DNA of 64,000 bases from Flavobacterium aeripolare (lineage in GTDB: Bacteria > Bacteroidota > Bacteroidia > Flavobacteriales > Flavobacteriaceae), in the NCBI RefSeq assembly GCF_013294025.1, contig NZ_JABSNL010000002.1:372001-436000 (forward strand), given 5' to 3'. This document shows, piece after piece, positions 38,087-48,288 of the stretch (the stretch's first letter is position 1; every line of letters begins with the position of its first letter). The notes below the pieces were generated by a model. It saw only the letters and a program-made list of their open reading frames with translations, made no database searches and was not told where the DNA came from. The translations under genes were made by a program, and so were the position numbers.

Positions 38087-39985
38087 ATGGAAGAAAAAAA
38101 GTTTGACCCTAATTCATTAATTGGTTTTGTACTACTTTTTGGTATCGTTGTTTGGATGTGGTATACACAACAACCTACAGATGCACAGGTAGCAGCAGAA
38201 AAAGCTAAAAAAGAATTGGTTGTTAAGGAAAAAGCAAATGCGGTAAGTAGCCCTAGTTCTAATGAAAACGTGGTTGTAGCTGCTTCAAATGACACGCTTC
38301 AAACAGCTAAATTACAAAAGACTCTTGGTAACTTTGCTTATTCGGCAGGACTTCCTTCAGCTAAAGGTGGTGTTACTACAATCGAAAACAAATTAGTAGT
38401 TTTAAAAATTGCTAATAAAGGTGGGTACATTGTTGAAGCAACTTTAAAAAACTTTGAAAGGTTTAAAAAAGGGTCTGGACAATTAGTGCAATTAGTTAAA
38501 GATAATAATGCGAGTTTAAATATTCAGTTGTTTACTAATGACAATCATACTTTAAATACAAAAGATCTTTATTTTGAACCAACATTAACTAAAAATGGTG
38601 AAGACCAAATTTTGTCGATGCGTTTAAAAGCTGGTGCTAATGAATATTTAGAATACAAATACGTTCTTAAGGCTGACGATTATATGTTAGACTTTGATAT
38701 TCAATCGCAAGGCTTAAGTAAAGTTTTGAATACTACTAAACCGTTAAACTTAGAGTGGGATTTAAAAACTTTTACTAATGAAAAAAGTATTACTTATGAA
38801 AACCGTTATTCTGAGCTTTATTACGAGCATGAAGAAGGTAAGAGTAATTACTTAGGATTAGGAAGTCATGAAGATGATGTTGTTCAAGGTGTGGCCTACA
38901 TTGCTTTCAAACAGCACTTTTTCTCTTCAATATTATTGACAAAAACTCCGTTTGAAAAAGCAGAATTGCAGTCTACTAATTTGGTAAAAGACAGCGCAAT
39001 TGATACGACCTTTACTAAACAGTTTAAAGCAGTTGTTCCATTAGCGTTTAAAAATGGAGAGATTGATCAAAGTATGAATTGGTTCTACGGACCAACAGAT
39101 TACAAACTATTAAAATCTTACGATAGAAACTTAGAGGATATTGTTGCTTTAGGTTGGGGAATTTTTGGATGGATTAACCGTCATGCTTTTATTCCAATGT
39201 ATGGTTTCTTGAGCTTGTTTATTTCTCATGGTTGGGCAATTGTACTTTTTACGATTTTAGTAAAATTAGTATTATCACCTATTACTTATAAGTCATTCTT
39301 GTCTCAAGCAAAAATGAAAGTATTGCGTCCTGAAATAGCTGAACTTGGTGAAAAATACAAGAAAGAGCCAATGAAGAAACAGCAAGAAACAATGAAGTTG
39401 TACAATAAGGCAGGTGTAAACCCAATGGCGGGATGTGTGCCAGGTTTACTGCAAATGCCGGTCTTCTATGCATTGTTTCAATTTTTCCCATCGGCAATAG
39501 GATTAAGACAACAGCCATTTTTATGGGCAGACGATTTATCATCATTTGATTCAATCTATCAATTGCCATTTACGATTCCAGCTTACGGAAATCACATTAG
39601 TTTGTTCCCTATTTTAGCTTCGATTGCAATTTTCTTTTACATGAAAATGACAACTGGAGATCAACAAATGGCCGCTCCGCAACAAGAAGGAATGCCAGAT
39701 ATGGCTAAGATGATGAAAATCATGATTTACATTTCTCCATTGATGATGTTAATTTTCTTCAACGGATATGCTTCAGGATTGAGTTTGTATTATTTTATTT
39801 CGAATTCGATTACTATTGGAATTATGTTAGTGATTAAAAACTACATTATTGATAGTGATAAAATTCACGCTCAAATTCAAGAAAATAAATTGAAAGAGCC
39901 TAAGAAACAAGGTAAATTTCAAAAGAAATTACAAGAAGTTATGGAACAACAAGAAGCGGCAAAAGCGCAACAGAAAAAGAAATAA
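38087..39985 (+). CDS. yidC: membrane protein insertase YidC
   Basis: This 632-residue inner-membrane protein inserts and folds membrane proteins alone or with Sec. It has the Gram-negative layout: an N-terminal membrane anchor (IGFVLLFGIVVWMWY), a periplasmic P1 domain (about 75-350), then the conserved insertase core with five segments (from about NRHAFIPMYGFLSLF, with KLVLSPITYKSFLSQAKM, VNPMAGCVPGLLQMPVF and NGYASGLSLYYFISNSIT). A Lys/Gln-rich tail ends the protein. It is downstream of pyrG and ends at a strong bidirectional terminator. Confidence 0.96.
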   Translation: MEEKKFDPNSLIGFVLLFGIVVWMWYTQQPTDAQVAAEKAKKELVVKEKANAVSSPSSNENVVVAASNDTLQTAKLQKTLGNFAYSAGLPSAKGGVTTIENKLVVLKIANKGGYIVEATLKNFERFKKGSGQLVQLVKDNNASLNIQLFTNDNHTLNTKDLYFEPTLTKNGEDQILSMRLKAGANEYLEYKYVLKADDYMLDFDIQSQGLSKVLNTTKPLNLEWDLKTFTNEKSITYENRYSELYYEHEEGKSNYLGLGSHEDDVVQGVAYIAFKQHFFSSILLTKTPFEKAELQSTNLVKDSAIDTTFTKQFKAVVPLAFKNGEIDQSMNWFYGPTDYKLLKSYDRNLEDIVALGWGIFGWINRHAFIPMYGFLSLFISHGWAIVLFTILVKLVLSPITYKSFLSQAKMKVLRPEIAELGEKYKKEPMKKQQETMKLYNKAGVNPMAGCVPGLLQMPVFYALFQFFPSAIGLRQQPFLWADDLSSFDSIYQLPFTIPAYGNHISLFPILASIAIFFYMKMTTGDQQMAAPQQEGMPDMAKMMKIMIYISPLMMLIFFNGYASGLSLYYFISNSITIGIMLVIKNYIIDSDKIHAQIQENKLKEPKKQGKFQKKLQEVMEQQEAAKAQQKKK

Positions 39986-40000
39986 CTATTTTAGATACTA

Positions 40001-40032
40001 AAAAAGCTTCCAGTGATGGAAGCTTTTTTTTT
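40001..40032. terminator. bidirectional terminator between yidC and the fasciclin gene
   Basis: AAAAAGCTTCCA, loop GTGA, TGGAAGCTTTTT: a 12-bp perfect stem with A run and T run on either side. Confidence 0.9.
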
Positions 40033-40052
40033 GCAAAGTTTTTTTTCGAATA

Positions 40053-41012
40053 TTATAAAGTAGGTAGTAAAACCTTATTTATTACATGAATCACTCCATT
40101 TGCACATTGTACATCAGTGGCTGTAATTGTTGACATTCTTCCATTTGCATCTTTAATTTTAGCCCCACCAGTTAACTCAATTGTGAATGATTGTGGTGTT
40201 TGTAATGTTGGTACTACTTGTCCTTCTGTTAAGCTTGCGGCTAGTACATTTCCTGATACAACGTGATACTGTAAGACCTTAGTAAGGTTTGCTGCAGAAA
40301 CTCCTGCAATTCCAGTTGGAGCCAACTCAGCATCTAATGCGGTAAATGCAGCATTATCAGGCGCAAAAACTGTGAACGGACCTGTTCCGCTTAAAATTGA
40401 TACAAAGTCAGGCTGGCCAGTTGCTGTTAGAGCACCTACTAATGAAGAAAAATTTGGATTAGCTGTAGCATGTGTCACAAGTGTAGGCAATCCAATAACA
40501 GCATCAACTGAATGTATAACACCGTTAGAAGCCATAATATCTGCCGTTTTAACCGTTGCAACTCCATTTAATTTTACCGCATTATTGGCTGTATTTACAA
40601 ACATACTTAGATTGTTGGTTGTCGATGCAGTTCCTTTTGCCATTGTCTTAATGTATGTAGTTGATAAATCAGTAGATTTTATTGTACCTGTAATAACGTG
40701 ATTTAATAAAATTTCTTTTAAAGCATCTTTGGGCACATCGTTTATAGACGCAAAACCTGCTGTACTTAAAAATGAAGTAAAAGCAGCATTTGTGGGTGCA
40801 AAGACTGTAAAATCTCCATCTGCTTGTAATGTAGATGCTAGCTCAGCTCTGGTCAAGGCTTGAACTAAGATTGAAAAATCAGCATTGGCAGAAGCAATTT
40901 CGGTAATGCTATTGTCTACTGTAGGTGTCGTTGTTTCATCATCGCTACTGCAAGATGCTAATGCTAGTGCAGCAACTACTGCAAAAAGTAAAGGTTTTAA
41001 AATTTTTTTCAT
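40053..41012 (-). CDS. fasciclin-domain lipoprotein with two FAS1 domains
   Basis: This 319-residue protein has lipobox LASC (C20). Two FAS1 domains lie at about 36-175 and 180-319; each has FTVFAPTNAAF or FTVFAPDNAAF, followed by LNHVITG or LQYHVVSG and the closing NGVIHSVD or NGVIHVINKVLLP. FAS1 domains mediate adhesion between cells and matrix. In Bacteroidetes such proteins are usually outer-membrane lipoproteins of unknown partner. The leftward gene stands alone. Confidence 0.92.
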   Translation of the reverse strand: MKKILKPLLFAVVAALALASCSSDDETTTPTVDNSITEIASANADFSILVQALTRAELASTLQADGDFTVFAPTNAAFTSFLSTAGFASINDVPKDALKEILLNHVITGTIKSTDLSTTYIKTMAKGTASTTNNLSMFVNTANNAVKLNGVATVKTADIMASNGVIHSVDAVIGLPTLVTHATANPNFSSLVGALTATGQPDFVSILSGTGPFTVFAPDNAAFTALDAELAPTGIAGVSAANLTKVLQYHVVSGNVLAASLTEGQVVPTLQTPQSFTIELTGGAKIKDANGRMSTITATDVQCANGVIHVINKVLLPTL

Positions 41013-41349
41013 AATCGTTTCTGTTAATTGTTGTTATTAATTTTGAGCAATTTAATATTATTTTGTTTAATATATTGTCTAAAAAGATAAACAATAATAA
41101 ATCTTATAAAAACTTTAACTCGTGTTTAAGTCATTGATTAAATGTTAATTAAAGTAAATTTATGGAGTTGTTTACTTCTTGTGCATCTTAGTTGAGCTTA
41201 AAACATCTAATTATAACAAGCAATCAATTAAACAGTTTTAACATTTTATTAATGAGAAAAATCAATATGCATTACATTAGTTTTAAGATGTTTAGATCAA
41301 AATCTTATTGTAAAACATTAATTTTACACAAACAAATAAAATAAGAGTA
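41013..41349. other. AT-rich intergenic region between divergent genes
   Basis: These 337 bases separate the leftward fasciclin gene from the rightward MORN-type gene. I see no open frame, no clear hairpin and no perfect TAnnTTTG box. Promoters of both genes must lie here but cannot be pointed to. Confidence 0.5.
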
Positions 41350-42048
41350 ATGAATTTACATAATAAGATTTTGATGCTGGCTGTACTATTAATAGCTAAT
41401 ACAGGTTTAGCACAAGAGACAATAAATGCGGTTGATGCAGCTGCAAAAAAAGATGGTTTATGGAAAGGGACTTATGAATTATCAAAACGACCTAGGTATG
41501 AAGGTGTTTTCTCTCATGGTAAAGAGGTAGGTACCTTTAAATTTTTTGACGATACAAGAGCAGGTTCAGTGATAGCAACTAGAGAATTTAATGAGAAAGA
41601 CGGTAGTGCTTATACTGTTTTCTATGATCAGGCTAAGAACAAAGTAAGTGAAGGAGTGGTAATCAATAAAAGTTTTGAGGGTCCTTGGAAATACTATCAC
41701 AAAGCATCTACAGCTGTAATGACCTTAGAGAATTACTCAAAGGGACAATTAACAGGAATGAGATCGGTTTTTTATCCAAGTGGTAAAATCGCTGAAGAAG
41801 TAATGTATGCTCAGGGTAAAAAGAACGGACTTTGTAAAATCTATTCTGAAAATGATGTTGTACTTGAGGAAACTTTATATAAAAATGACCAATACAATGG
41901 TTTGGCTATTTTTAGAAATGTAAAAGGTGAAGTTGTTTCCAAAGGAAAATTTTTAAATAACAAGAAAGTTGGTATTTGGGAGTTTTTCGAAAAAGGAAAG
42001 AAGGTAAGAGAAACTAACTTTGATTTTCAGGAAAACAGTTCTAAATAG
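41350..42048 (+). CDS. exported MORN-repeat protein
   Basis: The protein has 232 residues with a signal peptide ending near TGLAQ (residue 21). The rest is built of MORN-type repeats of about 20-24 residues, with the pattern G-x-W-K-x-Y or Y-x-N-G-x-x-x-G, for example KKDGLWKGTYEL, EGPWKYYHKAST, GQLTGMRSVFYPSGKI, KKNGLCKIYSEN and KVGIWEFFEKGKK. Similar proteins are often annotated as YwqK-type antitoxins, which I doubt for an exported protein with no toxin gene beside it. Role unknown. Confidence 0.82.
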   Translation: MNLHNKILMLAVLLIANTGLAQETINAVDAAAKKDGLWKGTYELSKRPRYEGVFSHGKEVGTFKFFDDTRAGSVIATREFNEKDGSAYTVFYDQAKNKVSEGVVINKSFEGPWKYYHKASTAVMTLENYSKGQLTGMRSVFYPSGKIAEEVMYAQGKKNGLCKIYSENDVVLEETLYKNDQYNGLAIFRNVKGEVVSKGKFLNNKKVGIWEFFEKGKKVRETNFDFQENSSK

Positions 42049-42095
42049 CGCGTTAATTTAAAAGGAGCAGACTTAGATAGTAATTTAAAACATTG

Positions 42096-42103
42096 TAACT
42101 TTG
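42096..42103 (+). promoter_or_regulatory. -7 box (TAACTTTG) of mnmA
   Basis: A perfect TAnnTTTG 21 bases before the ATG at 42125. The frame extends to a TTG within the box, which is therefore not the start. A weak TTA lies 20 bases upstream. Confidence 0.55.
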
Positions 42104-42124
42104 CAGTCTCAAAAAAATAAAAAA

Positions 42125-43312
42125 ATGAAGCGAGTTGTAGTAGGACTTTCTGGAGGTGTAGATTCAAGTGTTGCAGCATATTTATTGCAACAACAAGGAT
42201 ATGAAGTGATTGGTCTTTTTATGAAAAACTGGCATGATGATACTGTTACAATTTCTAATGAATGCCCTTGGCTAGAGGATAGTAATGATGCTTTGCTTGT
42301 TGCAGAGAAATTAGGAATTCCTTTTCAAACAGTAGATTTAAGTGAAGAATATAAGGAGAAAATTGTCGATTACATGTTCAATGAATACGAAAAAGGACGT
42401 ACTCCTAATCCAGATGTACTTTGTAATAGAGAGATAAAGTTTGATGTGTTCATGAAAATAGCACTGAGTTTAGGTGCTGATTATGTCGCTACAGGACACT
42501 ATTGCCGTAAAAGTGAAACAACTATAAAAGGTGATACTGTTTACCAATTAAAAGCAGGTGCTGATGTTAATAAGGATCAATCTTACTTTTTATGTCAATT
42601 ATCACAAGAGCAATTAGCTAAATCTCTTTTTCCTATAGGCGAATTGACAAAACCGGAAGTACGCGCAATCGCTGCTGAAATGGAACTAGTTACCGCTGAA
42701 AAGAAAGACTCTCAAGGTTTGTGCTTTATTGGAAAAGTTCGTTTACCTGAATTTTTACAACAAAAACTACAACCAAAAGAAGGTAAGATTGTACAAATAG
42801 ATAAGGATGATGCGATTTATACTGTTGTAGCAAGTGAAGAAGCTACGGCTTTAGATAAATTGATTCAAGATGCTTCAAAAATTAACTACACTCCAGATAT
42901 GGGTAAAGTAGTAGGAAAGCATCAAGGAGCGCATTATTTTACAATTGGTCAAAGAAAAGGACTTAATGTAGGTGGTACAAAAGATCCTTTATTTATTATA
43001 GGAACTAATGTAGAAACAAACACAATTTATACTGGCTTAAGTAGTCAACATCCTGGATTGTTTAGAAAAGGTTTATTCATAGCAAACGCTGAAGTGCATT
43101 GGGTTCGTTCTGATATGGCTATAGCCAATGGGGAATCAATAGAAATGATGGTTCGCATACGTTACCGTCAACCGTTACAAAAAGCAACCTTACATCAACA
43201 TGAAGAAGGGATGTACATCGCCTTTGATGAACCGCAATCAGCAATTACAGAGGGGCAGTTTGCAGCTTGGTATCAAGAAGATGAATTAATAGGTTCTGGA
43301 GTTATTTCGTAA
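42125..43312 (+). CDS. mnmA: tRNA-specific 2-thiouridylase
   Basis: This 395-residue cytosolic enzyme thiolates U34 of Lys, Glu and Gln tRNAs. The PP-loop is at the start ([18 protein letters not shown]). The catalytic cysteines lie in [13 protein letters not shown] and [16 protein letters not shown], and [10 protein letters not shown] and DQSYFLCQL are family text. The C-terminal beta domain is full. ATG 42125 follows directly behind the promoter box. Confidence 0.95.
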   Translation: MKRVVVGLSGGVDSSVAAYLLQQQGYEVIGLFMKNWHDDTVTISNECPWLEDSNDALLVAEKLGIPFQTVDLSEEYKEKIVDYMFNEYEKGRTPNPDVLCNREIKFDVFMKIALSLGADYVATGHYCRKSETTIKGDTVYQLKAGADVNKDQSYFLCQLSQEQLAKSLFPIGELTKPEVRAIAAEMELVTAEKKDSQGLCFIGKVRLPEFLQQKLQPKEGKIVQIDKDDAIYTVVASEEATALDKLIQDASKINYTPDMGKVVGKHQGAHYFTIGQRKGLNVGGTKDPLFIIGTNVETNTIYTGLSSQHPGLFRKGLFIANAEVHWVRSDMAIANGESIEMMVRIRYRQPLQKATLHQHEEGMYIAFDEPQSAITEGQFAAWYQEDELIGSGVIS

Positions 43313-43335
43313 CAGGCTTCCCTATTTTATAGAAC

Positions 43336-43377
43336 AACCAGATAGATGCTATAAAGCTTTTATCTGGTTTTTTTTTA
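43336..43377 (+). terminator. terminator of mnmA
   Basis: AACCAGATA pairs with TATCTGGTT (9 bp) around a 16-base loop, followed by eight T. Confidence 0.75.
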
Positions 43378-43617
43378 TATTCGAAAGTTAGTTCTTATTG
43401 TTTTCTAATACCATATAGATAATTAAACAGCGTACTAATCCTAGAATTTTAGTGCCTATCTTGATTATACGTAAAACCGAAAATAGTAGTTGTAGGGGTT
43501 TATGTTTTCGAACATTATAGATATAATAATTACTTTTTTTCTGATTTCGTTTAATTTTCGATAAATTTGAATACTAGATTTTGATTAATAATAGGAATTT
43601 CTAAAATTCAATATTTT
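43378..43617 (+). promoter_or_regulatory. upstream region of the nitronate monooxygenase gene, with -7 box
   Basis: TAAATTTG at 43562-43569 matches TAnnTTTG and lies 48 bases before the ATG at 43618. The -33 element is not obvious. Nothing else was seen in the 240 bases. Confidence 0.45.
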
Positions 43618-44562
43618 ATGAATGCGATAAATACACTTTTCAATATACAATATCCCATAATCCAAGGAGGAATGATCTGGGTAAGCGGTTATAAATTAGC
43701 CAGTGCAGTAAGCAATGCAGGCGGATTAGGCTTAATAGGCGCAGGATCTATGTATCCAGAAGTATTGCGTGAACACATCCAGAAATGTAAAAAAGCTACT
43801 AGCAAACCTTTTGGGGTAAATGTTCCCATGTTATATCCTAACATAGAAGAGATTATGAATATCATCGTGGATGAAGATGTCAAGATTGTATTCACATCGG
43901 CAGGTAATCCTAAAACATGGACTGCATTTTTAAAAGAGAAAGGAATTACGGTCGTGCATGTGGTAAGTAGTTCTCTATTTGCGTTGAAAGCGCAAAACGC
44001 AGGAGTTGACGCTGTGGTAGTCGAAGGTTTTGAAGCAGGAGGTCACAACGGAAGGGATGAAACTACAACGCTAACGCTAATTCCTATGGTGAAAGAAAAA
44101 ATTACTATTCCAGTTATTGCTGCTGGAGGTATTGGTAGTGGGAGAGGAATGCTGGCTGCAATGGCACTAGGTGCTGATGGAGTGCAAGTAGGGAGTAGGT
44201 TTGCAGCATCAATTGAATCCAGTGCTCACGATGATTTTAAACAAACAATTGTTACAACAGAAGAGGGTGGAACGCAATTAACGTTGAAAGAATTAGCGCC
44301 TGTTAGATTGATTAAAAATAAGTTTTTTAATGATGTACAGTCACTTTATGATAATAATGGTAGTAAAGAAGACCTAGTGACATTGTTAGGCCGTGCTCGT
44401 GCAAAAAAAGGAATGTTTGAAGGAGATTTGATCGAAGGAGAGTTAGAGATAGGTCAAATTGCAGGCTTAATACATGACATTAAACCAGCGGGGCAAATCG
44501 TTAATGAAATGATTGCTGAATTTAAAGATGCTAAAGTAGCTTTGATTAGTATGGATTTTTAA
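43618..44562 (+). CDS. nitronate monooxygenase family flavoprotein
   Basis: This 314-residue TIM-barrel FMN protein has NIQYPIIQGGMIWVSG, SNAGGLGLIGAGSM, VEGFEAGGHNG (catalytic-type His), PVIAAGGIGSGRGMLAAMAL and GADGVQVGSRF for FMN phosphate. The family includes nitronate monooxygenase (2-nitropropane dioxygenase) and the enoyl-ACP reductase FabK. The text here does not decide between them. The gene has no fatty-acid neighbours, so I prefer the former. Confidence 0.85.
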   Translation: MNAINTLFNIQYPIIQGGMIWVSGYKLASAVSNAGGLGLIGAGSMYPEVLREHIQKCKKATSKPFGVNVPMLYPNIEEIMNIIVDEDVKIVFTSAGNPKTWTAFLKEKGITVVHVVSSSLFALKAQNAGVDAVVVEGFEAGGHNGRDETTTLTLIPMVKEKITIPVIAAGGIGSGRGMLAAMALGADGVQVGSRFAASIESSAHDDFKQTIVTTEEGGTQLTLKELAPVRLIKNKFFNDVQSLYDNNGSKEDLVTLLGRARAKKGMFEGDLIEGELEIGQIAGLIHDIKPAGQIVNEMIAEFKDAKVALISMDF

Positions 44563-44593
44563 AAATATATTCCGTCAATTAAAGTATATAAAA

Positions 44594-44626
44594 AAAGGTG
44601 GATACTACATTATAGTATCCACCTTT
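44594..44626. terminator. bidirectional terminator
   Basis: AAAGGTGGATACTA, five-base loop, TAGTATCCACCTTT: a 14-bp perfect stem with an A run to the left, between convergent genes for the flavoprotein and ndk. Confidence 0.88.
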
Positions 44627-44669
44627 ATATTTAAGCGATTAAAATTAATTAAGCGCGATATGTTTTTTA

Positions 44670-45089
44670 TTAGAATTGCTCTCTTCCAGCAAAATGGAAA
44701 GCACCTTCAATAGCTGCATTCTCATCACTATCTGAACCGTGAACAGCATTTTCTCCAATAGAAGTAGCATATGCTTTACGGATAGTTCCTTCAGCAGCTT
44801 CAGCAGGATTAGTAGCTCCAATTAAAGTTCTAAAGTCTTCAACTGCATTGTCTTTTTCTAAAATAGCAGCAACGATTGGTCCTCTTGACATGAATTCAAC
44901 TAATTCTCCGTAGAAAGGTCTTGCAGAGTGAACAGCGTAAAATGCTTGAGCATCAGCAACTGTAAGTTGAGTTAATTTTAAAGATACGATTTTGAATCCT
45001 GCATTAGTAATCATTGCAAGAATGTTTCCGATGTGTCCGTTTGCTACTGCATCCGGCTTAATCATTGTAAATGTTCTATTAGTAGCCAT
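44670..45089 (-). CDS. ndk: nucleoside diphosphate kinase
   Basis: This 139-residue cytosolic enzyme balances nucleoside triphosphates by phosphate transfer through an active-site histidine, seen in [12 protein letters not shown]. It starts [16 protein letters not shown] and has the full family length. A TATTTTTG -7 box lies 22 bases upstream of the start. bshC is upstream on the same strand, but the box suggests separate transcription. Confidence 0.96.
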   Translation of the reverse strand: MATNRTFTMIKPDAVANGHIGNILAMITNAGFKIVSLKLTQLTVADAQAFYAVHSARPFYGELVEFMSRGPIVAAILEKDNAVEDFRTLIGATNPAEAAEGTIRKAYATSIGENAVHGSDSDENAAIEGAFHFAGREQF

Positions 45090-45111
45090 TTTTTATTTTT
45101 TAAATTTTGTG

Positions 45112-45119
45112 CAAAAATA
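45112..45119 (-). promoter_or_regulatory. -7 box (TATTTTTG) of ndk
   Basis: A perfect TAnnTTTG on the minus strand, 22 bases before the ndk ATG. No -33 element was found at the usual distance. Confidence 0.5.
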
Positions 45120-45172
45120 GTTTATTTTGTTTAATAACGTGCTAATTTCTTAAAGATACCACTGAAAAAAAA

Positions 45173-46762
45173 TTATATAGTAATAATCTCGAATGTTTGA
45201 TCTAATGGCTTCAACGTACCAATTAATTTGGGAATTAAATCTGAACCGGATTCCAAATAGAATTCTGAGAAATTAGCTTGTCTTTCTTGTAAGCTTTTGT
45301 TTGGAAACAATTCATTCTGAAGGTCGGTAGCGCGTTCTATTTCTTCTGAGAATTTCCTCTTCTGTGCTTTTAATAAGCGTTTCTCTAGGTTTTCTAATCC
45401 TTTTATTTGCTTTTTTTCCTGCGCTTTCACAGCACCCGTAAACGACTTGTCTGTTTGAGCGGCTAATGTGAACAAATCTGCAAATTGCTGCTGTAATTGT
45501 AGTTTATAATTTGTTAAGTCAATAGGAAAAGCTGAGTGCTCTTGGGTCACTTTATTTTTAAGTATTTCCTGTTTAGAAAATAAGTCGCTCCAAGATAAAT
45601 TGAGTTTGTCGACTTTTTTGATTTGTTTTTCTGTGGCAAGTAGAACTGAATTTCGAACCAATAACATAGGGAACGTAACTTCAACTGTATCAAAAAATGA
45701 TTTGAGTTCTAGCCAGTATGCAATTTCACCACCACCACCTATGTAACATAAGTTAGGTAGAATTACCTCCTGATACAGTGGCCTCATTATTACGTTAGGG
45801 CTAAATTTCTCTGGATTTGTTTCTACGAGAGTCATTATTTCAGCTTCTGAAAAAACTAAATTTGTGTGGTTTACTTTGTAATTATTATTTTCGAAAATAA
45901 TGCGTTCGCGTAAATCGTCTTCGATATAAAATAAATTAATCTCCCTTGGATTTACTTGTATGTTATATTGCTCTAATTGTGTAGTAGTCTCCATCACTGC
46001 CTTAAAAGAACGCTGATGCAATAGTTCTTCCTTTATATAGGGAACGAAGTTTTGTTTTAAATTGGCATTGTCAGCATCGATAATAACTAATCCAAACGCT
46101 CCAAAAAGAGCGTTAGCTAAGTATCTAGTAGCATCAGCTAGCTTGTCATGATTTAAATATGCTTCTTCAAACATTTTTTTAAGAGTGGCTGCATTTGTAC
46201 TAGAGCCTAATTCTTGCTGGTATAGATTAAAAAACTCAGATAAACCATCAGTTGATAGTCGACCTACCGGACCCGTACTTTCTTTATTCCATCTAAATTT
46301 CTTTCCTTTAAAATTAAAATAATTGATCTCTTCAAAATCGTGGTCTTCGGTTGCCATCCAATAAATTGGTACAAAGTTAGACGCAGGGTAAGTTGCTTTT
46401 AATTCTTTGGTAAGATTAATAGTTGATATTATTTTATATAGAAAGTACAGTGGACCACTAAATAAATTAAGTTGATGGCCCGTGATGATTGTAAATGTAT
46501 TTTCAACTTTTAAGCTCTCAATGTTTTGTAGTGTCAAATAAGAAGTAGGCACTCCTTGATATTGCTCTAATAAAGTAGCCACTAGTTGCGGTCGTGATGC
46601 ATTATTAAAGTTGGCTTGCTTTTCTGCAATTTGCTTTTCAAAATTTTCAATCTTCGGAAAGCGGTTATATAGTGATTTTAAATTTGATTTTTCGTCTAAA
46701 TAATCATTCATCAATGGCGAGAAATATCCAGAATTTTGATAGCTGATACAGTCGGTTGGCAT
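45173..46762 (-). CDS. bshC: BshC, cysteine-adding enzyme of bacillithiol synthesis
   Basis: This 529-residue protein has TIITGHQLNLFSGPLYFLYKI and YPASNFVPIYWMATEDHDFEE near the N-terminus, and IMRPLYQEVILPNLCYIGGGGEIAYW further on, all hallmarks of BshC. A charged C-terminal coiled coil (about 430-500) is also typical. It joins cysteine to glucosaminyl-malate in the last step of bacillithiol, the low-molecular-weight thiol of Firmicutes and many Bacteroidetes. bshA and bshB are not in this window. Confidence 0.93.
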   Translation of the reverse strand: MPTDCISYQNSGYFSPLMNDYLDEKSNLKSLYNRFPKIENFEKQIAEKQANFNNASRPQLVATLLEQYQGVPTSYLTLQNIESLKVENTFTIITGHQLNLFSGPLYFLYKIISTINLTKELKATYPASNFVPIYWMATEDHDFEEINYFNFKGKKFRWNKESTGPVGRLSTDGLSEFFNLYQQELGSSTNAATLKKMFEEAYLNHDKLADATRYLANALFGAFGLVIIDADNANLKQNFVPYIKEELLHQRSFKAVMETTTQLEQYNIQVNPREINLFYIEDDLRERIIFENNNYKVNHTNLVFSEAEIMTLVETNPEKFSPNVIMRPLYQEVILPNLCYIGGGGEIAYWLELKSFFDTVEVTFPMLLVRNSVLLATEKQIKKVDKLNLSWSDLFSKQEILKNKVTQEHSAFPIDLTNYKLQLQQQFADLFTLAAQTDKSFTGAVKAQEKKQIKGLENLEKRLLKAQKRKFSEEIERATDLQNELFPNKSLQERQANFSEFYLESGSDLIPKLIGTLKPLDQTFEIITI

Positions 46763-46886
46763 AAGTGTGAATTTCTAAATTTAATGCTAAAGTACTAAAA
46801 AGTAAAGTTACACATTTTAGGTTTATGAAAGCTTTGTGAATTATGGAAAATGCTAGTATTGTATTTAGCGAGTTGGCTAAAAAAAA

Positions 46887-46915
46887 AGAAGGTTGCTCAT
46901 GACGAGCAACCTTCT
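46887..46915. terminator. terminator at the end of the SusC/SusD operon
   Basis: AGAAGGTTGCTC, five-base loop, GAGCAACCTTCT: a 12-bp perfect stem. Leftward transcripts meet a T run from the A run at 46879-46887. The right side is also T-poor but A-rich. Confidence 0.88.
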
Positions 46916-46941
46916 ATAAAAAAAAACATTTTTAACTTTTA

Positions 46942-48273
46942 TTATAAAGCGTAAGTTGTTAATCTAAAATTGCTCGAAGCACTTGTGAAAGTGTAAACTG
47001 CATTAGAATAATTTACTGTAAAGTTCTCACGTTTGACGTATAGCCCTTTTGGATTCATTAATTCAGCATCTATTTTAGCTAATGCAGCAGGTGTGCTACC
47101 TGAATCCCATCCTAAATCTTGTAATATTATAGTTTTATTTGTTGGGTCTTCAACTACTTGAACATTGTGGTATTCAGTTGATTTTCCTCCAGAAAAACGA
47201 TACTCTACATAGCTACCGTAAATAGTATTAAAGTTAAATTGTACTCTACTAATAGTAACTCCGGCTGGTAGGTTAGCATTAACTTCTGCTAAAAGTGTTT
47301 GTGTCAAAGTAGATGTTGTTACTGCAGTTGTCAAGAACGGTGCGATATAACCAAAAGCAGTTGATGGATTTCCATCTAAGAGAGCTAAATAATCATCAGT
47401 AATAACTAGCGGTTTATTAGAATATCTAATAGTTGCCGTAACTCCTCCTGTACCAGTGGCATTAAAACTTCCAGTTGTTGCATCATATGTAAAATCTGTT
47501 AGTTCTTGCGTTCCTACTTTAACTGCTGGTTGTACAGTAATTCCAGTCGCGGTGTATGCCACTCCTACGTTGTAAGAAAAGCTAGAACCAGCAACAATTG
47601 AGTTAGCGACTGCATAACGAGATGCAGGCGTAAAGTTGAAATCAAATTGGTCAATTTTAGTACCGTCATTTGTTTCTAATAATCTAAAAAGTGGTCTAGA
47701 TGAAGCGCCTATAACATTAGGAATCATCGCTCTTGCTTTGGCTAGATTAGTCCAGTCAGCAGCAGTTGCTTTCACAAAACGCAATTCTTCAAAGCTTCTG
47801 TTGGTTCTAAAAATGATTTCGCCATTTTCTTGACCATAATAAAGAAACTGAAAATCTCCTTTGTATCCTTTTCCTCTTAAGGCAGGTGTTGGAGCATTAT
47901 TAGAGTCAGATAACAAGTGAATTCTATTACTTGTACTGAATAGTAAACTTGTTGTACTTCCTAATTCGATAGAATATTCACTTGAATATACAGCCGTGTC
48001 ATCATCAAAGTCAGATGCCATGTCTACTTTTCCATCTTTAAACTTAAAGACATGTGTAAAGCCTCCTAATTGTGTAACATCAGTAAAGTATACTGCTTTC
48101 CATCCAAATTCAGAAGATTCTAGTAAATCGTTTAGTTCTTTCTGCTTGGCTGTGAGGCGCTCGGTTGGAGTTGCTCCAAAGGGCGACTCTATAGTTTCTT
48201 TATTATCGCAAGAAACTAATTGTATTGCTAAAATAGCAATCAATATATAATTAAATATAGATTTTAATTTCAT
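46942..48273 (-). CDS. DUF4302 domain lipoprotein of a nutrient-uptake locus
   Basis: This 443-residue protein has lipobox LVSC (C22), followed by ESPFGATPTERLTAKQKELN and GWKAVYFTDVTQLGGFTHVF, the start typical of DUF4302. The rest is beta-rich. In Bacteroidetes this family is encoded beside a SusC/SusD pair and a zinc metallohydrolase lipoprotein, exactly as here. It is likely a surface lipoprotein of the uptake complex; its ligand is unknown. It is the last gene of the operon. Confidence 0.88.
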   Translation of the reverse strand: MKLKSIFNYILIAILAIQLVSCDNKETIESPFGATPTERLTAKQKELNDLLESSEFGWKAVYFTDVTQLGGFTHVFKFKDGKVDMASDFDDDTAVYSSEYSIELGSTTSLLFSTSNRIHLLSDSNNAPTPALRGKGYKGDFQFLYYGQENGEIIFRTNRSFEELRFVKATAADWTNLAKARAMIPNVIGASSRPLFRLLETNDGTKIDQFDFNFTPASRYAVANSIVAGSSFSYNVGVAYTATGITVQPAVKVGTQELTDFTYDATTGSFNATGTGGVTATIRYSNKPLVITDDYLALLDGNPSTAFGYIAPFLTTAVTTSTLTQTLLAEVNANLPAGVTISRVQFNFNTIYGSYVEYRFSGGKSTEYHNVQVVEDPTNKTIILQDLGWDSGSTPAALAKIDAELMNPKGLYVKRENFTVNYSNAVYTFTSASSNFRLTTYAL

Positions 48274-48288
48274 AGTGTTTGTTATTAT

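Noticed and set aside
41350..42048. Toxin-antitoxin antitoxin (YwqK-type label)
   Set aside because: The protein has a signal peptide and no partner toxin gene; the MORN repeats alone do not support the label.
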